Shown: one piece after another, positions 43,878-51,837 of the stretch
How the letters are laid out: each line of letters begins with the position of its first letter
Position numbering within the stretch: the first letter of the stretch is position 1
Source: Yoonia sp. G8-12
GTDB lineage: Bacteria > Pseudomonadota > Alphaproteobacteria > Rhodobacterales > Rhodobacteraceae
Assembly: GCF_038443675.1 (NCBI RefSeq)
Contig: NZ_CP151762.1
Coordinates: 930,001-994,000 of the forward strand
Direction: 5' to 3'
Length of the DNA stretch: 64,000 nucleotides
Translations under genes and position numbers: made by a program
Notes under the pieces: generated by a model
The model's database searches: none
Told to the model about the DNA's origin: nothing
Seen by the model: the letters and a program-made list of their open reading frames with translations, nothing else

Positions 43878-45398
43878 ATGTCATTTTCGCGTAGAGCGAC
43901 GAGATACCTGAAATCAGAAGGGCTCGACAATGTATGTGCGTTCGAAACCCGCAAACAGATCGAACAACTCAACGTCAGGTCCACAGCCTATTGGCATTCA
44001 CTCTATCAGGGTCGGCACATCGGCATTCACAAACCTGACGATGCAATCTGCAATTGGACTGCCCGGATACTCACCAAAGACAAACTTTATCGACAAAAGT
44101 GCCTTGGCTCTGCCTTGGAACTTGGAAATGGATTAATTGACTATAGCACCGCCCTAGCACGAGCGTTTGCGTGGTTTGAGACCAGTGAAATCAAAGCAAT
44201 GGCGACGTCACCTCGCGCGATTGGTCGGATCAAGGACGTGAACATTTGTCCTATTGGTGAAGTCTATACAGTCGGACATGCTCTGAAGGATTATTGCGAA
44301 TGGACACGCATAGCGCGCTCCGAAGGCGGCCACTACAACAACCTTGTTTTGATCAACTATCACCTTATCCCAAACTTCGCGTTCCTACCTCTTGAGAGTT
44401 TCAACGCACGTCATCTCAGAGACCTTGCGCAACAAGTGCTGGAGACGCCTCCAAAGTATGGGTTTCGAGAACGGCAACCGCGTAGCGGCATAGAAAAACT
44501 ATCTAGTGATGAACTGAGACGTCGCAAGCGTACCTTTAATTCACTGGTGACGATTCTGAAGATGGCGTTCAAGCATGCATGGGACAACGCAGCCATCGAA
44601 TCCGAGCGACCTTGGCGCTGTCTTAAGCGCATTCCAGTTAATCATTCCCCACGAACGATCTTTCTGGATCGAAACGAATGCACGCGACTGTTGGAAGAAT
44701 GCACCCCGGCGCTCAACAAGCTTGTTCTTGCTGCCCTGTATAGTGGCTGCCGTGTCGGAGAGCTGGGCAGTCTCATAGTTGGGGATGTAGGCAAGCAAGG
44801 CTTCGGCCTACGTGTTGATGCTTTCAAACGTTCACCCGCTAGGTTTGTGTTTCTCCCTGACGAAGGCATGGCCTTTTTTCTTGAGCAGTGCGAAGGAAAG
44901 TCCGCGCAAGATTTCGTCCTAAATTCGGACATGGGCAAACCTTGGCGCAAACAACACACGCAGTTATTTCGTAGAGCGGTTGCGCGAGCAGGACTTCCGC
45001 GTGATCTGGTCTTTCACGGATTGCGTCATACCTACGCCAGCGATCTCGTTAGAGCGGGGGTTCCTTTGGATGTTGTGGCAAAGCAACTTGGTCATGCGAG
45101 CAGCATAACGGTCAGTAACACCTACGGTCATCTCGCCGAACAATATCGCGAAGAGCAAGTCAGGACCAAGTTCTCCCCTCTAAGCATGGAACAAGTTCAG
45201 CTAGCAAAGCTTAGAAAACCCGAACTCGATCAGCTTTGGAGCAATGTGCAAACCGATGACTGGCGGGAGTACGCCCGAATGGCACCAAACAATCACCAAC
45301 CTCGACAAGCCTTCGCCAACCCTGTCAGAGAAATCGCTGAGTATTTCAACGATGTGGACGCGCTTGTTTCCAAAGCAGAACGAACGAAGCTGAACTAG
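43878..45398 (+). CDS. Second tyrosine recombinase
   Basis: This 506-aa recombinase has catalytic residues Arg292 (YSGCRVGELGSL), a Lys in DAFKRSPARFVF, His380-x2-Arg383 (HGLRHTYASDL), His406 (LGHASS) and Tyr416 (NTYGH). The core-binding domain (about 130-235) and C-terminal tail are longer than in XerC. AAGGAA precedes ATG 43878. It is unrelated in detail to the recombinase at the left end, so the element either merged with another or uses this enzyme for a separate job such as cargo exchange or dimer resolution. Confidence 0.9.
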   Translation: MSFSRRATRYLKSEGLDNVCAFETRKQIEQLNVRSTAYWHSLYQGRHIGIHKPDDAICNWTARILTKDKLYRQKCLGSALELGNGLIDYSTALARAFAWFETSEIKAMATSPRAIGRIKDVNICPIGEVYTVGHALKDYCEWTRIARSEGGHYNNLVLINYHLIPNFAFLPLESFNARHLRDLAQQVLETPPKYGFRERQPRSGIEKLSSDELRRRKRTFNSLVTILKMAFKHAWDNAAIESERPWRCLKRIPVNHSPRTIFLDRNECTRLLEECTPALNKLVLAALYSGCRVGELGSLIVGDVGKQGFGLRVDAFKRSPARFVFLPDEGMAFFLEQCEGKSAQDFVLNSDMGKPWRKQHTQLFRRAVARAGLPRDLVFHGLRHTYASDLVRAGVPLDVVAKQLGHASSITVSNTYGHLAEQYREEQVRTKFSPLSMEQVQLAKLRKPELDQLWSNVQTDDWREYARMAPNNHQPRQAFANPVREIAEYFNDVDALVSKAERTKLN

Positions 45399-45487
45399 GG
45401 CATGATCAATTTTTCATGTGACGGCAGCTTCCCAACACTTTTCTTACCGTCGATTAACAAATTCTTAACTTTATGAAGTGATCAACA

Positions 45488-45658
45488 ATGCCAAACGAAG
45501 AAAATGTCATCTCGTTCAAGCCAACCTACGATTTGGAAAAGATCAGGCGCCTAGAGACTGCATTAATCGAATATGTCGAGCGATATGGCCTGACGGATAG
45601 CGCAAGAGACGCTCTCAAGCAGTTGGAAGACATTCAGGCTCCACTGCGCGATTTGTAA
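45488..45658 (+). CDS. Small protein, 56 aa, unknown
   Basis: A short frame 89 bp after the second recombinase encodes a charged, helix-rich peptide (KPTYDLEKIRRLETALIEY; SARDALKQLEDIQAP). It has no cysteines, signal or membrane segment and could be a small DNA-binding or excisionase-like helper, but no motif proves it. The ribosome site is weak (GAAGTGA). Codon use is even, without stops or odd biases, which is why I list it. Confidence 0.45.
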   Translation: MPNEENVISFKPTYDLEKIRRLETALIEYVERYGLTDSARDALKQLEDIQAPLRDL

Positions 45659-45692
45659 ACTCTGGACCGAATGTCTTCTTTCCAAACGCTCT

Positions 45693-45923
45693 TCAGCAAG
45701 ATGGAAGTATCGGACAACGTTTTGCATACCATGCCTGAACACGCTTGTAATTGACCCCGAACAGGGCCCAGCGCACCATGCGCAGGACAACTTCACCGGA
45801 CTGTAGACGGATCACTGATAGTCAGCCTTCAAGGGCCCTGTCACCATGCCGTTCGCAGTGTAGTTCTAGCCGCCCAATGCGGTCGAATGCGAATGGGCTT
45901 TGACTTGTTGCTGAGATGTTCAT
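45693..45923 (-). other. Two possible tiny ORFs in tandem (33 and 40 aa)
   Basis: From ATG 45923, with AAGGA upstream, a 33-aa frame (MNISATSQSPFAFDRIGRLE...) stops at 45822. Seven bases later a GTG at 45815 opens a 40-aa frame (VIRLQSGEVVLRMVRWALFG...) to 45693. The second has a protein-like composition. They may be coupled microproteins or a decayed gene. Confidence 0.3.
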
Positions 45924-46042
45924 GGGAATGTCCTTGGGTTGGTGTGCTGGCTATTTCATTGAATGGACTTAAGCTATTGTAATTGTGTAATAAAAATAAA
46001 ATTAGGGGGCTGTTCCGCTGGTGGAAGGGTCTTGTTGAGGGT

Positions 46043-46572
46043 GATCAACCCACACCTTAGGTAAAGAAGATAAACTATGAGGTTGATTGACCCGCACATT
46101 AGGATAGCTGACGCCAGAACTGGCGACACAACATGAACAAGAGAATTGACCATGATTGAAACCACACAAACACTCTGCGGGAACTGCAAGACCCCAATAA
46201 CGTCCCGTCGCGGGAAGTTATACTGCTGCGCTTCATGTCGCGCTGCTGCGTGTAAGACGCGGCAAACGAAGACGGTATCAACTCTACGCGATATAAGAAT
46301 GCGTGATGCGATGATGCACGTTTCGATGATACACAGACCACGTTTAGACCGGACACAACCTCAAGAACTTGGTGCCGACGCCCCTCGGACCAAGGTGCTA
46401 GCATGTTTGAAAATGCTCCCAAGGTAAATCTACGCTTAAGTGATGGAAATTCAGGGAGTTAGATGTAATATCGTCGATTAACCCACACATCAGGACATGA
46501 AGGGCTAAATTTTAGAGGCCGGACCTACACATACTGTGGTGGCCCAGCCAACCGATTAACCCACGCTATTGG
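46043..46572 (+). repeat. Four iteron-like direct repeats, 19 bp
   Basis: Near-identical units lie at 46043-46061, 46085-46103, 46476-46494 and 46554-46572, with consensus GATTAACCCACACATTAGG. They occur in same-orientation pairs 42 and 78 bp apart, flanking the zinc-ribbon gene at 46152. Spaced direct repeats of this length are typical of iterons or of operators for a dedicated DNA-binding protein. No replication initiator gene is visible nearby. Confidence 0.7.
46152..46427 (+). CDS. Zinc-ribbon protein, about 91 aa
   Basis: The N-terminal part has a four-cysteine zinc ribbon: LCGNCKTPITSRRGKLYCCASC, shown here as C-x2-C and CC-x2-C around a basic loop. The rest is basic and probably disordered (TRQTKTVSTLRDIRMRD). 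Two of the four iteron-like repeats lie just upstream and two downstream, so this protein could bind them, by analogy only. A TTG at 46146 is an alternative start; the ribosome site is weak. Confidence 0.55.
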   Translation: MIETTQTLCGNCKTPITSRRGKLYCCASCRAAACKTRQTKTVSTLRDIRMRDAMMHVSMIHRPRLDRTQPQELGADAPRTKVLACLKMLPR

Positions 46573-47182
46573 ACAAGAAGACAATTCCCTAAACACCCGA
46601 AAGGCACCGTCACTGTTTGCATGACGTTAAGCGCAGACCACTGAAATCATCCCGACTGGGTTTGAACCAATGCGCTCGTCCAGAGAAGGCTTGGTGACTA
46701 AATGGATGAGTGTGACATAGATCAAGGGTTCGTGGCCTTGGTTCGAGGTGCGCCAGTGCTGATGTAGCAGGAACACTGCATCAGGGATGACCAGCGATGG
46801 TCACAGGTTGACCCTACAGTTGAGCTGAGTTGGACGTGGCGGAGCCACGCCTATACGTGCTCCTTAATGGGAAACCTATACAGGCATGCTAGGGTGCATC
46901 CTCCTCCTCATTTTCACAAACAACTTCCATGTGAAAGATGAACTGAAGGTGATGTGATCAATAGCATCAGTTGAATGTGCTCTATCACTGAACCTTCATA
47001 CAAACCTTATGCGAGCTGACGCTCTAAGATGGATTGAAGGGTGATGATGACGATGATTAACCTTCTGTGGTCTTCCAAGCGTGTTAGCGCCTGTGGTCGA
47101 TGCATGTGAACATGCCCGTTATGTGACCTTTATGGTTCCCCTTAACACTTCCCCATAACACGCACCTTCAGGTCCATTCCAC
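46428..47182. other. Long non-coding stretch in the element
   Basis: About 755 bp without a convincing gene. It holds two of the iteron-like repeats (46476 and 46554) and several short hairpins, for example CGTGGC with GCCACG near 46838. Short frames are broken by many stops. This could be an origin-like or regulatory zone of the element. Confidence 0.45.
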
Positions 47183-47653
47183 ATGCCCGATCATGACCCA
47201 CGGGTATGCCCGATCTGCCAATCATCATTCAGCCCAAAGCGTATCAACTCTGTCACATGCACCCCAACATGCGGCAAACGAGCTGAACACCTGAGAGCCA
47301 AAGCCAAGTCCTATAGTGCAGGCCAATGCAACATCACCACAGAGACACTAGGGAACGCCTTGCGTGTTCTTGATGCTGATGCGCGGGGGGTGGCTCAGGT
47401 AGCTGAGAGGTGGCTTGAGAGCGAGCTTGAGAACGAAGCTGAAGAGGTAATGTGTCGTGACCTTGAAGCCCAACGCCTCATGGTCGAACGACAGTGGGCC
47501 AAGGCGATGGGTCTGGCCCTTCAGCGCAGGTTGGACAGCGGCTGGCAACCTCTTGGGTCATCACCTTCACCGTTCAAAGGGAAGGCCATAACATTGCAAC
47601 TCGTAGTCCCCCGAAAGGCCCCTGAACATGCCACAGATAAGATCAGCGTTTAA
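47183..47653 (+). CDS. Protein with N-terminal zinc ribbon, unknown
   Basis: This 156-aa protein starts with a four-Cys zinc ribbon (VCPICQSSFSPKRINSVTC, then CGKR, i.e. C-x2-C...C-x3-C), like that at 46152. A helical middle part rich in Glu and Ala follows (AERWLESELENEAEEVM; RWAKAMGLALQRRL in context). AGGT precedes the ATG. It overlaps the next gene by 26 bp, indicating a joint transcript. It may be a DNA-binding partner of the HNH-like protein; no family name can be given. Confidence 0.6.
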   Translation: MPDHDPRVCPICQSSFSPKRINSVTCTPTCGKRAEHLRAKAKSYSAGQCNITTETLGNALRVLDADARGVAQVAERWLESELENEAEEVMCRDLEAQRLMVERQWAKAMGLALQRRLDSGWQPLGSSPSPFKGKAITLQLVVPRKAPEHATDKISV

Positions 47654-48041
47654 CGACTTCATCGACAAGCACTATCCAGCTTTCCCTACGCCTGTTACTG
47701 GCATGCTGCCACGGCTCCCAGACATCCCAACACCTCACACCACCCTAAGCACTGAAGTCCTCTTCTCATTCATCACCCGATCAATGACCCTTCGCGGTTC
47801 ATTGGTGTTCTGGAAGAGAGATGGAGGCAAAGACCTTGTGTCCCAGAGATATGGCCAAGGTGCTGAAAGTCTTTTCACCTTTAAAGTGGGTAGTGAACGA
47901 CAAGTGATCAGGCATGCTGAGATTGCTTGGATGCTCTGCCACAATAGACCAATCCCAGCAGGCCACTTGGTCCAGCATTCAGACGGCGACGTCATGAACC
48001 GCGACCGTCACAATCTGTGGCTGGTTAAACAACTCACATAA
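47628..48041 (+). CDS. HNH-endonuclease-like protein
   Basis: This 137-aa protein ends in IAWMLCHNRPIPAGHLVQHS followed by DGDVMNRDRHNLWLV. The spacing of His, Asp, Asn and Asn (HSDGDVMNRDRHNL) follows the HNH_3 pattern H-x-DGD-x2-N-x4-NL of phage and mobile-element nucleases. The N-terminal half is not recognised. AAGG lies before ATG 47628. The start lies within the end of the zinc-ribbon gene, so translation is coupled. Confidence 0.6.
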   Translation: MPQIRSAFNDFIDKHYPAFPTPVTGMLPRLPDIPTPHTTLSTEVLFSFITRSMTLRGSLVFWKRDGGKDLVSQRYGQGAESLFTFKVGSERQVIRHAEIAWMLCHNRPIPAGHLVQHSDGDVMNRDRHNLWLVKQLT

Positions 48042-48244
48042 CCCTCAGGGGGCCTTCAGGGGCCCTCTACCAACCCTTCCACGGTTTATGCGAACACACG
48101 CGACAAAGGCACCCCTGAGGCGTTTCTTGTCCATTCGTCCCTCTCACCCCCACGTTCTGTTTTTCGAAATTGTGGCGGTGTCTGTGGTCGCGTGTGTTCC
48201 CATGAGCCTTGGCTCATCAATCCCCCAAAAAATGGACTACTCAC

Positions 48245-49183
48245 ATGGAATATCAAACACACTCATCTGCCCAGAATGGGCAAACGACAGACACGTCAGG
48301 CCTTGCCAAGGTGTCAGACCTCGGAGCCCGCTATGAAGTGGGCCGTGGTAGCATTGAGATGACCACAGGCTATGGCATGACTGCCCAGCGCGGTCAGGAA
48401 TACACCATCAAACCAGAGGTTGACCCTCTCACAGGGCTTACCTTCACCACAGCTGCAGGTCTTCCAGTTTCCAACGGACAGCCCCGCATGACCGATCTGG
48501 TGGACGTCGGCGGCTTCAAAGTTCAAGTTGGTCAGGCCATCCGCGATGGTCTCATCCCAAACCCTTTTAAGCTGGGCGATGCACAACGCCCACAAGTTGC
48601 CACCGCACAGCTCTCCTCAGATGCTGTTGACGGGCCCGCTATGGTGAACCCTGAAGGTGAGCCATCGCTAGCTGACACCTTCACAGCCGATGTCCTTCCC
48701 CGCGTCTCACCTGCCACCACAAACAGCATCATGGCTGATATGATGGCAGGGCAGTTCTCTGAGAAGACGATGGACTATCTCCAGCTAGAAGGCGGCATGT
48801 CCGCTCAGGGTCTTGAAGGTGTCCGCGATGCGTTTGCAGGGAAGGTGACGGCTGCGACGGGCATGGACGAAGGTGAGCTTGCAGACCTTTGGAAGAGCGA
48901 CCGCAAGGCCTTTTCACAGGCCGTTAGTGAGATGATGAAAACAGGCTCCACCTCAGCCTTCCAGAGCCTCGCAGCACAAGCTGACGCTGCTGCCTACGTG
49001 CCCCTGAGCAATGATGCGGCGATGGATGCATGGCGTTCAGCGGATTTCCCACAGGCTCTCATGGATGCAGGCCTTGAGCCGATCTTTGACGGCGGCGTGG
49101 TCTCCATCAACATCCCCGGGCGGGGTGTCGTGTCATGGATCGATGCAGTGTCCCAAGGTCTTGTGAAAGTATCCCGCGCCTAG
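48245..49183 (+). CDS. Hypothetical protein of the element, 312 aa
   Basis: This large frame with clear coding character matches no family I recognise. The N-terminus is polar (MEYQTHSSAQNGQ) and a glycine-rich part follows (YEVGRGSIEMTTGYGMTAQR). The middle is Ala/Asp-rich, with repeated helices (MADMMAGQFSEKTMDYLQ; LADLWKSDRKAFSQAVSEM). It has no signal peptide or membrane helix and no cysteines. ATG 48245 is preferred over 48209 because the latter lacks a ribosome site, though neither is strong. It might be a structural or scaffolding protein; this is a guess from composition. Confidence 0.6.
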   Translation: MEYQTHSSAQNGQTTDTSGLAKVSDLGARYEVGRGSIEMTTGYGMTAQRGQEYTIKPEVDPLTGLTFTTAAGLPVSNGQPRMTDLVDVGGFKVQVGQAIRDGLIPNPFKLGDAQRPQVATAQLSSDAVDGPAMVNPEGEPSLADTFTADVLPRVSPATTNSIMADMMAGQFSEKTMDYLQLEGGMSAQGLEGVRDAFAGKVTAATGMDEGELADLWKSDRKAFSQAVSEMMKTGSTSAFQSLAAQADAAAYVPLSNDAAMDAWRSADFPQALMDAGLEPIFDGGVVSINIPGRGVVSWIDAVSQGLVKVSRA

Positions 49184-49353
49184 TGCGCAAACGGTGAAAC
49201 CAGTGTGTCCTCCGCAAGGTTGACGCTCTTTACCAAGAAGGCATCCGGTGGCAACATCGGGTGTCTTCACATGCACCTAAACAGGTCCACTATATGCCCG
49301 CTACAGGGCCGTGTGAAGGTTCAGGCTAGGGTTGCCTAGGATGCTCCTGAGAG

Positions 49354-49386
49354 GGCGTTGTATGGCGCTACCTCCACACGATGTGA
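49354..49386 (+). repeat. 33-bp direct repeat, copy 1
   Basis: A block of 33 bp beginning GGCGTTGTATGGCGCTACC is identical to 49885-49917. It lies about 140 bp upstream of the small gene at 49529. The pair is 531 bp apart and flanks that gene on both sides. Confidence 0.85.
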
Positions 49387-49528
49387 GCCTCTCAGCTCCT
49401 CCCCCTCCATCATCATTGAATAGCAATAGGCGGCATTCGCATGCCCTTTCGCGCCCTTGGTCAGGCCCTCTTGGGGGCGTTGCTGAGTGCCGCCTTTTCC
49501 TATTCAACTTCAACAAGAGAACAGACCA

Positions 49529-49810
49529 ATGACAAACACAACTCCCCCGATCACCATCACCCTCAACAATGGTGCCCACGCCAACGGGTTATCCTCAACA
49601 AGCAAGGCAGGAAGTATCTGTGACCTCGCACGTCAACTTATCAACGCAGGGCATGACCCTGAAGCCTTGGCGATGATCTACCGCGACGGCACCCTCTGCT
49701 TCAAACCAAGCAAGCTGAAGAACTGGGCAAAACTAGCGGTTAGTGAAGAGACCCAGCGAAGTGTTGCTTTCATCAAATGGAAACCGTTTCCTGAAGCTCT
49801 AGCTGCCTGA
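49529..49810 (+). CDS. Small hypothetical protein, 93 aa
   Basis: From ATG 49529 the frame gives TLNNGAHANGLSSTSKAGS, a helical stretch (ICDLARQLINAGHDPEALAM) and RDGTLCFKPSKLKNWAKLAV. No family is recognised. The upstream AAGAGA is a weak ribosome site. It lies between two copies of a 33-bp direct repeat and may have come or gone as a unit with them. Confidence 0.55.
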   Translation: MTNTTPPITITLNNGAHANGLSSTSKAGSICDLARQLINAGHDPEALAMIYRDGTLCFKPSKLKNWAKLAVSEETQRSVAFIKWKPFPEALAA

Positions 49811-49884
49811 CGGCTCGCGGACGTATCCCCCCTGAGTGCTTCGATAGGTGCTTGGGGTAGGGGAACCACGAACAGGTATGAGAA

Positions 49885-49917
49885 GGCGTTGTATGGCGCT
49901 ACCTCCACACGATGTGA
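49885..49917 (+). repeat. 33-bp direct repeat, copy 2
   Basis: Identical to 49354-49386. It starts about 75 bp after the end of the small gene at 49529-49810. The sequence beyond the repeat differs between copies except for a few bases. Confidence 0.85.
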
Positions 49918-50152
49918 ACGGTTATGCAAAGGTGAGAAGCTCACTATATTCTATCACAAAAAACCTGAGGCCTAGAGATAGTACATACAGATCGCGCATT
50001 CCCCCGCCATGCCCCCTACAATTTCATCACAGGCACGATAACAAGCCTTCACTCCTCTACCTTCCACAACCATCGACCATCCTTCAGCTGCCCAGCGCGG
50101 TAGTGATCAAGGGTGTGAACATGCATGTGCCGTGTCGGATAGGGGGCTTCAA

Positions 50153-50270
50153 TGTCTCACAGAGCAAGGCCATACGGGATGTCTCAGCAACTGTTCACAG
50201 ATGTCTCACAGAATACCCATTGACACTTTTGAGACAATCGCCCTAGATAGTCTAAGATGTCATTGAGACA
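50153..50270. repeat. TGTCTCA sites upstream of the resolvase (probable res/operator)
   Basis: TGTCTCA occurs at 50153, 50180 and 50202, and inverted (TGAGACA) at 50230 and 50264. Five half-sites in about 118 bp just ahead of a serine recombinase gene are the layout of a resolution site with accessory subsites. They also overlap its promoter, so binding would repress the gene. Confidence 0.75.
50220..50249 (+). promoter_or_regulatory. Probable promoter of the resolvase gene
   Basis: TTGACA (50220-50225) and TAGATA (50244-50249) are separated by 18 bp, close to the sigma-70 pattern. The start codon is about 40 bp downstream. The TGAGACA at 50230 falls between the two boxes, which points to autoregulation. 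Confidence 0.65.
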
Positions 50271-50287
50271 CTTATAGGGATTGAATG

Positions 50288-50842
50288 ATGATAGTTGGAT
50301 ATGCTCGCACATCGACACTGGACCAGACCGCAAGCCTTGAAGCTCAGCAACGTGACCTGACCAAAGCAGGCTGTGAGAAGGTCTTTGTTGAGCAGGTATC
50401 ATCGGTGGATGTGAAGGCCCGTGAGAAACTCGCTGAGGCCCTTGAGTTCATCCGTGACGGTGACACCATCGTGGTCACTAAGCTGGACCGTATGGCCCGT
50501 TCAGTGGCTCACCTGCTGGAGATACTTGAGGCCATAGAGGCCAAGGGTGCATCCCTTCGCATTCTCGATATGGCTATTGATACCAGCACTCCCAATGGCC
50601 GCCTGATGTTGAACATCCTTGGCAGCGTTGCACAGTTCGAACGTGAGATCATGCTGGAGAGGCAACGTGAGGGCATTGCCAAGGCCAAGGCTGAGGGCAA
50701 GTACAAGGGCAGGGCACCTACTGCTAAGGCGAAGGCGAAAGAGGTGTTGGCGATGCATGCTGAGGGTGTTGGGGCGACTGCCATTGCCAAGGAGCTGAAC
50801 ATTGGAAGGGCAAGCGTCTATCGTATCCTTGATGCTGCCTAA
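50288..50842 (+). CDS. Serine recombinase of the resolvase/invertase family
   Basis: The protein is 184 aa. The catalytic domain has the nucleophile Ser9 in GYARTSTLDQ, the Arg-rich LDRMARS segment and the LMLNILGSVAQFEREIMLERQREG long helix. A C-terminal helix-turn-helix (GVGATAIAKELNIGRASVYRIL) ends it. This is full length for a Tn3-type resolvase. AGGGA at 50276-50280 favours ATG 50288 over 50285. Its upstream TGTCTCA sites are probably its own targets. No transposase or terminal repeats are seen beside it. Confidence 0.92.
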   Translation: MIVGYARTSTLDQTASLEAQQRDLTKAGCEKVFVEQVSSVDVKAREKLAEALEFIRDGDTIVVTKLDRMARSVAHLLEILEAIEAKGASLRILDMAIDTSTPNGRLMLNILGSVAQFEREIMLERQREGIAKAKAEGKYKGRAPTAKAKAKEVLAMHAEGVGATAIAKELNIGRASVYRILDAA

Positions 50843-51007
50843 CTTTGTTCCGATAGGTCAAATTAACTGACATATATTAAGGCCATTCGATTTTCCTTGG
50901 GTGTATCAGTCTTTTTCGACCTTAGGGTGATGCCCTAACCGTTGCTGTTATTCTAAGTTGTTTGTAGAGTTGTGCATGATTTCGGAATAGACGATGACAG
51001 GGTACTG

Positions 51008-51712
51008 ATGACCAATCCATTTTACGAGCTTGCCACAATTCTGGGTGCAGTTAGCAAGGCAGAGCAAAAACAATCACTTTCGAGTACCTTATCAGAAGCA
51101 GCAGGCCTAGGTGCAATGGAAACAAGGTTCTATATTCTAAGGCTGATGGACGACGCCATAGAAGTTTTCGCGCATTCTAAGGTACCGGAACATCGAATAT
51201 CGACGATGATTGAACAGGTAAACCAATTCAAGCATTCCTATATTTCTTGCTCAGATCTGGCTTCCTGCGGCGAATTTGCAAGTCGTTTCCAACTGCAGGC
51301 TAGAATTCTGTACCTCAACTCTTTTGGGGATACTGTTGAAGCATCGTCTAAAGTTCAGAATAGCCCTGTTGATCGAGGTGAATTGCAGACGTCGACCCTC
51401 GCGCTTATGGGCGAAATTCGCCAGTCAGATTTACCTGAGTACGCGAAAGACGTATTGCTACTAAAGATGAGTGCACTTCAGAAAATACTGGTTGAGTGTG
51501 ATTTCTACACCGATAACGAGATCAGGCGTCGAGTAAAGATTATCTACGCTGATTTCTGTGGAGAGTTTCGCAATCATGACAAGAAGCACGAGAAAGTTGA
51601 AGAAATGCTTCTTCGATGGGCTAAAGGGGCTGCAGGCGTTGGCGTCTTTGCGCTCGCTTTAACTGCTGATGTAACAGAAATCGCAGGTCTTTTGGCTCCG
51701 CCATCAACATAA
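51008..51712 (+). CDS. Hypothetical protein with C-terminal hydrophobic segment
   Basis: This protein of about 234 aa is mostly helical and polar, with charged stretches (MEEMLL-type helices; HDKKHEKVEEMLLRWAKG) and one hydrophobic stretch near the end (GAAGVGVFALALTADVTEIA). It has no motif I recognise. ATG 51008 has AGGG 5 nt upstream; a GTG at 50972 would add 12 residues. It is the last gene before the right attachment site, a usual spot for exchangeable cargo. A toxin-, defence- or anti-restriction-type role is possible but unsupported. Confidence 0.6.
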   Translation: MTNPFYELATILGAVSKAEQKQSLSSTLSEAAGLGAMETRFYILRLMDDAIEVFAHSKVPEHRISTMIEQVNQFKHSYISCSDLASCGEFASRFQLQARILYLNSFGDTVEASSKVQNSPVDRGELQTSTLALMGEIRQSDLPEYAKDVLLLKMSALQKILVECDFYTDNEIRRRVKIIYADFCGEFRNHDKKHEKVEEMLLRWAKGAAGVGVFALALTADVTEIAGLLAPPST

Positions 51713-51766
51713 CCGTTAGACCAATGAAAGCAGGGCTGATGTCCGGCCTGCTAGTAGTGCATTTAT

Positions 51767-51796
51767 GGTCAATAAGGCTGGTCAATGATGGTCAAT
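51767..51796 (+). repeat. GGTCAAT direct repeats at the right end (probable Int arm sites)
   Basis: GGTCAAT occurs at 51767-51773, 51780-51786 and 51790-51796, about 40 bp inside the right attachment core. The 13-bp step between the first two equals that of the pair at the left end. This supports recognition by the integrase at 38102. Confidence 0.65.
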
Positions 51797-51837
51797 GAAC
51801 TGCCGTAAGGCATTGAAACTAAACGATAATTGATAAT

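Noticed and set aside
46043..46572. CRISPR array
   Set aside because: The four repeats are irregularly spaced (42, 382 and 78 bp steps roughly), imperfect, and there are no cas genes.
47044..47110. Short ATG-rich leader peptide (about 21 codons)
   Set aside because: It is too short to support, has no linked gene that would need a leader, and no attenuator-like hairpins follow.
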